From the NCBI GenBank assembly GCA_022562275.1, contig JADFPP010000004.1, positions 1 to 64,000 of the forward strand: a stretch of 64,000 nucleotides of DNA, in the 5' to 3' direction. The translations under genes and the position numbers were made by a program. The notes beneath the pieces were generated by a model, which was not told the origin of the DNA, did not search any database, and saw only the letters and a program-made list of their open reading frames with translations. Of this stretch, positions 37,104 to 44,750 are shown in pieces; positions within the stretch are counted from its first letter, which is position 1, and every line of letters begins with the position of its first letter. The stretch is from Bacteroidota bacterium (GTDB lineage: Bacteria; Bacteroidota; Ignavibacteria; Ignavibacteriales; Ignavibacteriaceae).

Positions 37104-38391
37104 TTGAATACTGCACTAAGTTTAAAAATTTGTTTCTGTATTTGTAGTTAAAAGAATCATCGACGTCTGCTAATTGTTCCTTTATTAAATGAGCATTTAA
37201 AAAAGTTTTATTCTTAAGATAAAGATAACATAGCAAATGATTTTCCGAATCATATTTGTCCACATCAAATTTCATATATACTTTTTGCCCTTTTGTTTTC
37301 CTCTCAAGAAATTTAATAGCTTTACCATTTATCTCTTTTTTCTTTTTCACCCCAATTAATCTTACAATTATATTATTACTTAACTTTATTATCTCAGGAC
37401 TAATTATTTCCTTTACAATAAAATACTCTTCTCGTGCTCCACTATTGCTATCAATTTTTGAACCATACTGCAGTTTTTTTGGATCAATTTTTTTATCAAA
37501 TTTATGAGGATCAACAAATTTATAAGGCAATTTCTCAATTTCTTTTTCAAAATCAATATAAATATTTTGTTGGACTTTAAAAGTATAATTTGATTCATCA
37601 AACATTTTAGTATCATCTACAGAGAGCTTATCTTTTATGAAGGGTATAAACTCAGAATTTACTTCATAACCAATGGAGTTTCTTCCTAAATTTTTAGCAG
37701 CTAATGTTGTTGTACCACTTCCCAAAAAAGGATCAAGAACAGTATCGCCAACAAAAGAGAACATTTTTATTAATCTTTTGGGTAGTTCTTCTGGAAACAT
37801 TGCAATATGACCGTTTTGTTTGGCACCACCAAAATTCCAATGTCCGGAGAAATATGTTTTCCATTCATCTTTGGTCATTTTTGATTGTTCTTTTAACTCT
37901 TTGTCTGGCGGGATTGGTTGACCTAGCTTTTTAAATAATAGGATAAATTCATAATCAATAGATATGATTCCGTTTCTTGGAGTGGGATAACTACCCATCA
38001 AAGATGCTCCGCCCGTGGTGTTTGTGGTTGTTTTTTTTTGCCAAATTATAGCCCCCATATAATCAAATCCAGTCGACTCACAAAATTTTATTATTTCTGT
38101 TCTAATTGGTATGACTTTGTATCTTCCATAATATACGGCTCTAGCAAATTGATCACCAATATTTACACATAAACGACATCCTTTATGTAAAATTCTATGA
38201 GCTTGACTCCATACAAGATTTAGGTTGTTGATATAATTCTCATAGCTGTCATTATAGCCAACTTGGTTTTCAGAACCATAATCCTTTAATTGCCAATAAG
38301 GTGGAGAAGTTACAACGAGATGCAAGGATTCATCTTCAAGTTCTTTCATTTTTCTAGAATCACCATTTATAATAATATGGTCGGTCTTCAT
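37096..38391 (-). CDS. DNA methyltransferase (N4/N6, TSPPY type) with C-terminal SNase-like OB-fold domain
   Basis: 431 residues from ATG 38391 (GAGAG seven bases upstream; a TTG at 38403 is the alternative). Motif IV TSPPYW (about 28-33) comes before the AdoMet-binding DPFLGSGTTTLAAKNLG (about 220), the beta-class order, which with TSPPY suggests N4-cytosine methylation. Residues about 325-425 resemble a staphylococcal nuclease domain (VRLIGV, GKAIKFL, KVYMKFD, LLCYLYL, NAHLIKEQLADV), but the catalytic acidic and second Arg positions appear changed (VKKKKE, SENHLLC). It may bind DNA rather than cut it. No restriction endonuclease gene is recognisable beside it. An insertion sequence lies directly upstream. 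Confidence 0.83.
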   Translation of the reverse strand: MKTDHIIINGDSRKMKELEDESLHLVVTSPPYWQLKDYGSENQVGYNDSYENYINNLNLVWSQAHRILHKGCRLCVNIGDQFARAVYYGRYKVIPIRTEIIKFCESTGFDYMGAIIWQKKTTTNTTGGASLMGSYPTPRNGIISIDYEFILLFKKLGQPIPPDKELKEQSKMTKDEWKTYFSGHWNFGGAKQNGHIAMFPEELPKRLIKMFSFVGDTVLDPFLGSGTTTLAAKNLGRNSIGYEVNSEFIPFIKDKLSVDDTKMFDESNYTFKVQQNIYIDFEKEIEKLPYKFVDPHKFDKKIDPKKLQYGSKIDSNSGAREEYFIVKEIISPEIIKLSNNIIVRLIGVKKKKEINGKAIKFLERKTKGQKVYMKFDVDKYDSENHLLCYLYLKNKTFLNAHLIKEQLADVDDSFNYKYRNKFLNLVQYSNG

Positions 38392-38522
38392 TTCTACTCT
38401 CAATTTCTTCTAAAAACTAAGTAAAGATAACAAAACTCTATTTGAAAGTCTAGGATTTAATCTGTGCATATAACTTATTTATTAACCTGCACTTAATATT
38501 AATAGAAAACAAATATTATTCC

Positions 38523-38538
38523 TAGTTAAATACTCAAT
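38523..38538. repeat. left target-site duplication of the insertion sequence
   Basis: The 16 bases TAGTTAAATACTCAAT are identical to 39991-40006 and lie immediately outside the left inverted repeat. Confidence 0.9.
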
Positions 38539-39990
38539 TGTAATACCAATATAGAAATGTCATAGATTCGCCAAAGTAGAAATGTCAGTAAAAATAGTAA
38601 GAATTTGAGATTCTCAAAAAAGGAGAAATCTCAAATGAAAGGAACATTGACATTGAGTACAAAAGAAATAGACCGGCTAATGCTAATATCACAAATAGAG
38701 CAAGAGAAGATCTCTGTATTAGAAGCATCCAGTCTAATGGAATTAAGTCAAAGACAGATTTACCGGATATTGAAAAGGGTTAAAGCAGAAGGAGCAAAGG
38801 GTATAATACACAAACTCAGAGGGATAAAATCTAACAGAGGGTATCCGAGGGAGCTAAAAGAAGAAATAATCAAGATATACAAGAAACGGTATTCGGATTA
38901 TGGACCGACACTGTTTTCAGAGATGTTAGAAGAATATCACAATATTTCAATGAACAGAGAGACTCTAAGAAATTGGCTGAGACAGAGATCAATAACAACG
39001 TCAATCAGGAAAAAGAGACCACATAGAAGAAAAAGAGAAAGAAGAAGCTGCTATGGAGAATTGCTTCAGTTTGATGGTAGTCATCACGACTGGTTTGAAT
39101 CCCGGGGAGTTGAGTGTTGCCTGTTAAATGCTGTTGATGATGCTACAGGAAGAGTATATCTGAGGTTTGCTTCATCTGAGAATACAGAGGATGTACTGTT
39201 AACAATGTGGGAATATGTAAACAAATATGGTATACCCAGAAGCATATACACCGATAGGGGCAGTGTTTACTATGCCAAGGAGAAACTTACAGATTTTGGG
39301 CGTGCAATGAAGCAGTTAAACGTTGAGTTAATCATTGCAAAATCTCCACAGGCAAAAGGAAGAGTAGAACGCTTTAACAGGACACTTCAGGACAGACTTA
39401 TAAAAGCATTAAGACGCGAGGGTATATCAAACATAGCCGAAGCTAATAGATACCTTCAGGAGGTTTTTATAAACAAGTTTAACCAGAGATTTGCAGTTAA
39501 CCCGGAACTGCCGGATGTGCACAGATTGGCAAAGGGATATAAACTGGAAGATATATTCTGCTACAAAACATACCGGCAGGTAAGGAATGATTATACAATA
39601 AATCTCAATGGTGGATATATCCAGTTACTAAAAGGAACTGCTCCTCTACCAAAACCAAAACAGAATGTAACTATATGCAAATGGCTTAATGGACAAATGC
39701 ATATATATTTTAATGAGCAGGAGCTAAGTTACAAATCGTTAAAAGATAAACCTGGAAAGAAAGGATATAAATCACATAAAGTTCCAAAGGATCACCCATG
39801 GAGGAAAATGAATCAAAGGCTAAAAGAGGACAAAAGAAGGAATTATTTGATCGCAGCATTAGGGTAACTCCATTACGGCTACGCCTTCATTCCGTTACCC
39901 TAATGCAATACATTAATTACATATTTATTATTTTAATTACTGACATTTCTAAATTGGTGAAAGTACTGACATTCTTACTTTGCTATTACA
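38539..39990 (+). mobile_element. complete insertion sequence, ISNCY/IS1202-like, 1452 bp
   Basis: The element is bounded by imperfect inverted repeats (38539-38590 and 39938-39990) that begin TGTAATA and each contain two copies of AATGTCA, one shared end being GAAATGTCAGTA. It encodes one DDE transposase and is flanked by a perfect 16-bp direct repeat. The intact ends, intact gene and identical flanks suggest a recent insertion. The family assignment rests on the transposase pattern. Confidence 0.9.
38635..39867 (+). CDS. DDE transposase, ISNCY-like
   Basis: 410 residues from ATG 38635, which has AGGAG nine bases upstream; a TTG at 38605 is in frame but lies before that RBS. The N-terminal helix-turn-helix (ASSLMELSQRQIYRILKR) is followed by an rve/DDE core: first Asp in LQFDGSHHDWF, second in YTDRGSVYY, Glu in KGRVERFNRTLQ. 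The beta-rich C-terminal part is Mu-transposase-like (VRNDYTINLNGGYIQL). The gene is intact and should be active. It faces away from the methyltransferase and toward the metalloprotease gene's 3' end. Confidence 0.93.
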   Translation: MKGTLTLSTKEIDRLMLISQIEQEKISVLEASSLMELSQRQIYRILKRVKAEGAKGIIHKLRGIKSNRGYPRELKEEIIKIYKKRYSDYGPTLFSEMLEEYHNISMNRETLRNWLRQRSITTSIRKKRPHRRKRERRSCYGELLQFDGSHHDWFESRGVECCLLNAVDDATGRVYLRFASSENTEDVLLTMWEYVNKYGIPRSIYTDRGSVYYAKEKLTDFGRAMKQLNVELIIAKSPQAKGRVERFNRTLQDRLIKALRREGISNIAEANRYLQEVFINKFNQRFAVNPELPDVHRLAKGYKLEDIFCYKTYRQVRNDYTINLNGGYIQLLKGTAPLPKPKQNVTICKWLNGQMHIYFNEQELSYKSLKDKPGKKGYKSHKVPKDHPWRKMNQRLKEDKRRNYLIAALG

Positions 39991-40006
39991 TAGTTAAATA
40001 CTCAAT
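39991..40006. repeat. right target-site duplication, containing the stop codon of the metalloprotease gene
   Basis: Identical 16 bases to 38523-38538. The complement of TCA at 40002-40004 is the TGA stop of the 1210-residue protein, so the insertion duplicated the stop and left the gene intact. Confidence 0.9.
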
Positions 40007-43000
40007 CTTTTAAGAGTTTTAGAGATAAGAACCATTCCCAATCCGTTATTTTTTCCGACCATGCTTTCGCTACACCTGCTGAAAATGTCGTTTCCAAATT
40101 ATACCAATGTTTGAATTTAATATCTACCTGAGCACCAATATTTATCCAATAATTTCCTAATTCAGATTCTGTAATTAATCCCTGCGAATAAACTGCAAAA
40201 TCAAAATGATTAATAAGTTGATTTCCTATAGCTAATTCACTAACTCTTAAGGGAGGGAAATCATTTTCAAACATAAATTTAAGAAATTTAGTGTTCATCA
40301 TATTATAAATCGGAATTCCCGGATACCGAAATACCTTTCTAAATTGTCTAACCTTTCCATTATCTACACCTCTGTTTCCAAATCCGCCAAAATAAAAATT
40401 TCCCTGTACCAGGTTTTTATTTTCAATAGCATAACCACCTGCAAGTTTCAAATGAAAAACATTATGATTTGTAAGCCACAAAGAGTATTTGTCATATTCT
40501 AAATACCCGTTTAACATCATCTCCGGATTATCAAATTGCGTAGCATAAAACGAAAATGTCAGAGAAAATTGATCACCATGTTCATAATCAGAACTGCCTA
40601 TCGTTCTTCTAAGATTCTTAGAAGTAAGATTATATACTAACACACCAAAATCAGGCTGAGATACTCTTACAAGGTTATCATTAATAAATTCCACGCCTGT
40701 GTACAAAGATAGCGAAGCTTCTTGTTTTATTGTATGCGGTTTATCATATAACCAGTAATATGTATGATTAAGTTTAAATTTGGAACCTATCATACCTCTT
40801 TTACGAGAATTAAAAAGATCAAAGAAGTCAGGTCCGTTATATTCATATTCGATATAAAATCTTTGTTTATAATCATACTTTAATCGAAAATGAAAAAACG
40901 GAATGTTTGGTGTTTCATTAAACGGTGATATACCCAATTCCATAATAAAATCATGCAATAACAGGGGATCAGATACATGTGTAAATAATCCTAATACAAC
41001 TTGATTTTGAAATCCGGTTATGACCGGTAGAAGTGAGTGCAAATGTAAATTTTTCAGTCCATTATAAGTTCTCTCGCTTGTAAATTTTTTTTGATCAGCT
41101 ACTTTTGCTGCGTCCTTCAATACCCAGTCATATAGTTCCGGATCCTGATCAATAATTTTTTGTCCGTAGTATTTAATCGCCGGTAAATAGAGTGCGGGTT
41201 TGTTTGCGATCATAACCGGAATAAATCCATCAGTCGTAAACTCAAATGCAAATAGAGAATCGGGTGTAATTTCAATGGGTTTAAATAATCCTGTTAAGCA
41301 ATTTGTTAACGCTGTAATTTTGGAATCACTAAAGCTATAACTATAAAGATTTGATACTCCGTTAGTATATGCGTTCCAATAAATGCGTTTTCCATCTTCA
41401 CTCCACGAAGGATTCTCGGGCGACCCTTCTGAAGTTAGAATCTGAAATGATAACGACTTCGAACTTAATAAATTATTAATATCGAAAAGTATTAAAGACT
41501 GCTGACCACTTGACCGATGTAATATGCCTAATAATTGTTCACCGGATTTAGAAACAGATAAATGGGATAGCTCTTCACCAAAATCAAATGAGAACACCGG
41601 CTCAATTGATTGATAGGGATAAGGAGAGATTACTAAGGTGGATAAACCCCCTTGCTGTTGAACTCCCCATAAATCCTGAGTGTGGGGACTAACAGTAATA
41701 TTGCCGATCCTGCTATCGGGAAAGAGCAGCTTTTTTTCTTTTGTAAATAAATCTATTACCCAAACGTCTCTAAATAATTTATTATTATTTGTAGTAAAAA
41801 AGAAAAGATTATTACTTTCATCAAATGCTGTTGAAGCAACCTGATACATACTTGGAGTAGGTAATGATATTAGGAATTCTGAATTTCTAGTGAGCAAATG
41901 AAATTTTTGCAATGTGGCTAATTTTGCTGATTGATGGTATCCATAAATTATTGATAATGTTTTCGAATCATAATATGGTTGTGTAACCCACCCAAAGTCA
42001 GTTTTACTCAGTTTATTTATCCTTGTTAAAATTGAGGATTCAAGTATTTTTATATTTTCCTTCTGAAATTTATTTTCGGCGATTGCAAATTCACTCCAGG
42101 CTTCATTAAAATCACTTCCAAAAGTATCTCTAAATTTGCCAACAAACCCAGTTAAATTTTGATCAGGATATGTCTTGTACCAGTCAATTACTTTATTCAC
42201 TCCATATTTAATTGCCAAGAAAGATACAAATCGAGTTCCATAGAAATAATAATTGTTTTCAAGAAAGATTGACTCGTGTGATAATATTGTTTCAATATCT
42301 CTATGAGAAGGGAATTTTTTATTTTCATGAATTAAAGTTCTGAAATACATTTCATCAAAATTTCCTAAAGTTCTGCCATACCCACCACTTAACCACGTTT
42401 CCATAAACACAGCAATCCCTTCATGATACCAACGAGGTGAATAACGGGTAAAGTTTCCGAGCACACTGTAAATAGTTGTAAAAGGCTGGGTTTTTTCAGG
42501 GGGGACTCTACGGAATAAATCTCTTACAACAGCTTCCAGATCAGATTCCTCATCGTTTACAACAATATGAACCAACTCATGGCTAAGAAGCCATTGGATC
42601 CTTTCGTTGTAAGGAACTGCTTCATAGCCCGGTTCAAATGCTTCTATTTCCAATCGGATATAATTCTGAGGAACATTCGTCGTTGCTCCAAATCCGTAGT
42701 CGCTAACATCATAAGTATTTATTATTATTTTATCCGTTGGTTTATAATCAAATATTGCCGTTAACCGTTTGAGTGCATTTTCAGCGCTGCTTAAAATATG
42801 ATTGGCTAAATGTGCATGACTTTCCCTATAAATCAATCTGAAATGTTCACTCTCCTTTTCATACCAATCTGCTTTTTCTCTATAAAAAAATTGCAATGTG
42901 AATTTATTTTTGTCTGATGACTCAATAATTTCATATGCGATTTTTATCGAACCAAGTTTTAATTTTATGATCACACTAATTCCTTCGGAAACAACATCTA

Positions 43001-43634
43001 CACTTAAAACCTTTGTACTAGCCGTAATGTTTTTTTCTACTTCAGGTGCCAATGAAGTGTTTCTTAGCATAACGCTAACTACATTATTTACATCTCTGGT
43101 AATAGAAAACTTTGCATGCTTCAACATGTTAACAGTAAAAAATACATTTGAACTATCCTCTGTTAATTCAACCCTCCACAATTTATTTCTTTCAGCCATC
43201 AAATTTTCTGTAATAAATAATTTATTTGGACTAGTAATTATAATTTGCTTGGAAGATAATTTATTAATTATTTCTAATGATACATTTAAAGGAATAAAGA
43301 TTATTTTATCCACATAATGAATGGATGTAGGTAGTTGAAATGTTTCTGTCTTTTGTGTGTCCTTCGATCTAATAACCAGGTAGGGATTATTTCCAACAGC
43401 ACTTAGCTCATAAGCCGGAAAATCGATGCTTAGTTTTCTACCAATATCATCGTATGAATAGCTGTATCCAAGAATATCCGCAATCCCCTGAAATGAGACA
43501 TAAACAGATCCATCGATGTTATATGATGGCAGAAGATGCTCATTCTCACCTTCAGAAACACTTATATACGATTGTTGCTGACAAACACTTGCAGAATAAC
43601 ATAAGAGGAAAAGAAGAAATACTGCTCTAATCAT
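40002..43634 (-). CDS. large exported metalloprotease-propeller-beta-barrel protein
   Basis: 1210 residues with a signal peptide (to about residue 18). Residues about 25-140 resemble a copper-amine-oxidase-like N-terminal (stalk) domain; about 150-250 an AMIN-like domain. Residues about 257-530 are a gluzincin (peptidase MA-like) domain with HELVH (352-356) and the third zinc ligand in WYHEGIAVFMET (Glu405). Residues about 560-850 contain TolB/WD-type propeller blades (NPSWSEDGKRIYWNAY). Residues about 880-1210 are alternating beta strands suggesting an outer-membrane barrel. It probably displays a protease on the cell surface; the substrate is unknown. The insertion sequence lies at its 3' end. 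Confidence 0.8.
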   Translation of the reverse strand: MIRAVFLLFLLCYSASVCQQQSYISVSEGENEHLLPSYNIDGSVYVSFQGIADILGYSYSYDDIGRKLSIDFPAYELSAVGNNPYLVIRSKDTQKTETFQLPTSIHYVDKIIFIPLNVSLEIINKLSSKQIIITSPNKLFITENLMAERNKLWRVELTEDSSNVFFTVNMLKHAKFSITRDVNNVVSVMLRNTSLAPEVEKNITASTKVLSVDVVSEGISVIIKLKLGSIKIAYEIIESSDKNKFTLQFFYREKADWYEKESEHFRLIYRESHAHLANHILSSAENALKRLTAIFDYKPTDKIIINTYDVSDYGFGATTNVPQNYIRLEIEAFEPGYEAVPYNERIQWLLSHELVHIVVNDEESDLEAVVRDLFRRVPPEKTQPFTTIYSVLGNFTRYSPRWYHEGIAVFMETWLSGGYGRTLGNFDEMYFRTLIHENKKFPSHRDIETILSHESIFLENNYYFYGTRFVSFLAIKYGVNKVIDWYKTYPDQNLTGFVGKFRDTFGSDFNEAWSEFAIAENKFQKENIKILESSILTRINKLSKTDFGWVTQPYYDSKTLSIIYGYHQSAKLATLQKFHLLTRNSEFLISLPTPSMYQVASTAFDESNNLFFFTTNNNKLFRDVWVIDLFTKEKKLLFPDSRIGNITVSPHTQDLWGVQQQGGLSTLVISPYPYQSIEPVFSFDFGEELSHLSVSKSGEQLLGILHRSSGQQSLILFDINNLLSSKSLSFQILTSEGSPENPSWSEDGKRIYWNAYTNGVSNLYSYSFSDSKITALTNCLTGLFKPIEITPDSLFAFEFTTDGFIPVMIANKPALYLPAIKYYGQKIIDQDPELYDWVLKDAAKVADQKKFTSERTYNGLKNLHLHSLLPVITGFQNQVVLGLFTHVSDPLLLHDFIMELGISPFNETPNIPFFHFRLKYDYKQRFYIEYEYNGPDFFDLFNSRKRGMIGSKFKLNHTYYWLYDKPHTIKQEASLSLYTGVEFINDNLVRVSQPDFGVLVYNLTSKNLRRTIGSSDYEHGDQFSLTFSFYATQFDNPEMMLNGYLEYDKYSLWLTNHNVFHLKLAGGYAIENKNLVQGNFYFGGFGNRGVDNGKVRQFRKVFRYPGIPIYNMMNTKFLKFMFENDFPPLRVSELAIGNQLINHFDFAVYSQGLITESELGNYWINIGAQVDIKFKHWYNLETTFSAGVAKAWSEKITDWEWFLSLKLLKD

Positions 43635-43781
43635 TTATCTGGGAAACTACTATAATTATTTAGAGATAGTAAGAAACTAGTTTAAATTAAAATTTTTAAA
43701 AATAAAAGATATGCCTTTCCTCAATTATATAAAAGAGTTTACGGAATGAATTAAAGTATTACATGAAAAGATTTATAAAGA

Positions 43782-43809
43782 AAAAGCCTCCAATAAATTG
43801 AAGGCTTTT
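43782..43809 (-). terminator. rho-independent terminator of the tandem-repeat peptide gene
   Basis: A 10-bp hairpin with one mismatch (AAAAGCCTCC / GAAGGCTTTT) and an 8-base loop. Read on the minus strand it is followed by TTTTTCTTT. It lies 80 bases downstream of the repeat-peptide stop and before the metalloprotease gene, separating the two transcripts. Confidence 0.75.
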
Positions 43810-43888
43810 AAAGTAGGCAAATTTGAAATATTATTTCAATATCACCGTACGAACCTATTTTAGGCTATATTAAATAACTGTTAGAAAC

Positions 43889-44275
43889 TTATCTTGAAAA
43901 TCCATAACGGCTTCCAAGCTCATCAAGCTGTGAACCTGATCTTGAAAATCCATAACGGCTTCCAAGCTCATCAAGCTGCGAACCTGATCTTGAAAATCCA
44001 TAACGGCTTCCAAGCTCATCAAGCTGCGAACTTGATCTTGAAAATCCATAACGGCTTCCAAGTTCCTCTAGTTGTGAAGCGGATCTGAACTCAACATTTA
44101 TTGCATCATTCAGAAACTCTACGGTAACAGAGGAAGAATTTTGGGCTTCAGACACAGTTATTATATTATCTTGGTTAACGCGGTACCGGGTTGCTTTTTC
44201 AACATTATTAGCAACCTGTGCGTAACCGGACAAGAATAGCCCACCCACAAGTAGGGATAATATAAATAAACGCAT
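43889..44275 (-). CDS. small secreted protein made of four 16-residue tandem repeats
   Basis: 128 residues from ATG 44275 (a GTG at 44284 would add three). The signal peptide is clear (RLFILSLLVGGLFLSGYAQ). A short spacer (about 23-64) is followed by four head-to-tail units to the last residue: SASQLEELGSRYGFSR, SSSQLDELGSRYGFSR, then two identical SGSQLDELGSRYGFSR. Every unit begins after Arg and ends in Arg, so a trypsin-like protease would release equal 16-mers. There are no cysteines in the repeats and no T9SS tag. A sigma-54-like promoter lies about 105 bases upstream and a terminator downstream. I do not recognise the family. A multi-copy signal peptide precursor or a surface repeat protein are both possible. 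Confidence 0.8.
   Translation of the reverse strand: MRLFILSLLVGGLFLSGYAQVANNVEKATRYRVNQDNIITVSEAQNSSSVTVEFLNDAINVEFRSASQLEELGSRYGFSRSSSQLDELGSRYGFSRSGSQLDELGSRYGFSRSGSQLDELGSRYGFSR
43892..44083. repeat. four 48-bp tandem repeats inside the peptide gene
   Basis: Units at 43892-43939, 43940-43987, 43988-44035 and 44036-44083. The first three differ from each other by one or two bases. The fourth, which encodes the N-terminal repeat, is more diverged. 48 is a multiple of three, so copy number can change without breaking the frame. Confidence 0.97.
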
Positions 44276-44284
44276 AGCGCCCAC

Positions 44285-44744
44285 TCACAATTAGTTAATA
44301 TAATGACACATTTAAGAACTACTGCCTACCTCACCCTATACATAAGGATATACGTAGCCCTTAAAGGTGAAGTTAAATTCCAATGTTTGTGCCACTAGTA
44401 TATTCTTCAAATTGTTTGTATTTGGTTTGTTTTGTAAGTTTTTGATTGTAATAATTACTACAATTTTATAGTAATTAGCTGAGAGTGTAATGAATATTTA
44501 CAACATTTCATTGCTGTGGTTTATACGACGATTGTTTGTTTTTGTTAAAAAAAGTTAATATTTCTCAGTATGTAATTTGTCTTGAAACATCTGAACATTT
44601 GGATTTTTTTTGAATGATTATTAGGAACCTTCGCATAACCTCTTAAAGGGGGGCGCAGCATAACAAAAATGTTGGAATACAATAAGTGTTGTCAATTTTA
44701 AATAGTTGTTTTCCCAATTAAACAAGGTTACGCGAAGCCTCCTA
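44285..44744. other. 460-base upstream region of the repeat-peptide gene
   Basis: No gene is seen here. The region holds the sigma-54-like site near 44380 and most of an inverted-repeat element (44616-44750). The remainder is AT-rich, as expected for a region that activator proteins bind and bend. Confidence 0.6.
44380..44394 (-). promoter_or_regulatory. sigma-54-like promoter upstream of the repeat-peptide gene
   Basis: On the minus strand the site reads TGGCAC-AAACA-TTGG. The -24 element is perfect and the GG to -12 spacing is exactly ten bases, but the -12 pair is GG instead of GC. It points toward the repeat-peptide start and lies in the same intergenic region as the end of the sigma-54 activator gene. 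Confidence 0.45.
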
Positions 44745-44750
44745 TTATTC
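44616..44750. repeat. 135-bp element with 25-bp imperfect terminal inverted repeats
   Basis: Left arm 44616-44640 and right arm 44726-44750 match in 20 of 25 positions when inverted (core CTTCGC-TAACC). The right arm overlaps the stop codon of the sigma-54 activator gene. It could be a small non-autonomous mobile element or a large transcription-ending fold. Confidence 0.5.

Noticed and set aside
39798-40013. 71-codon plus-strand frame crossing the right end of the insertion sequence
   Set aside because: It overlaps the transposase end in another frame and the inverted repeat; a chance frame.
43892-44083. CRISPR array
   Set aside because: The units are contiguous with no variable spacers, encode protein in frame, and no cas genes are near.
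43870-44088. Open frames on both strands across the tandem repeats
   Set aside because: A 48-bp repeat keeps any stop-free frame open. Only the minus frame with a signal peptide (43889-44275) makes sense.
44616-44750. Integron attC site
   Set aside because: The arms contain TAACC/GGTTA but not the RYYYAAC and GTTRRRY core sites, and there is no integrase in the window.
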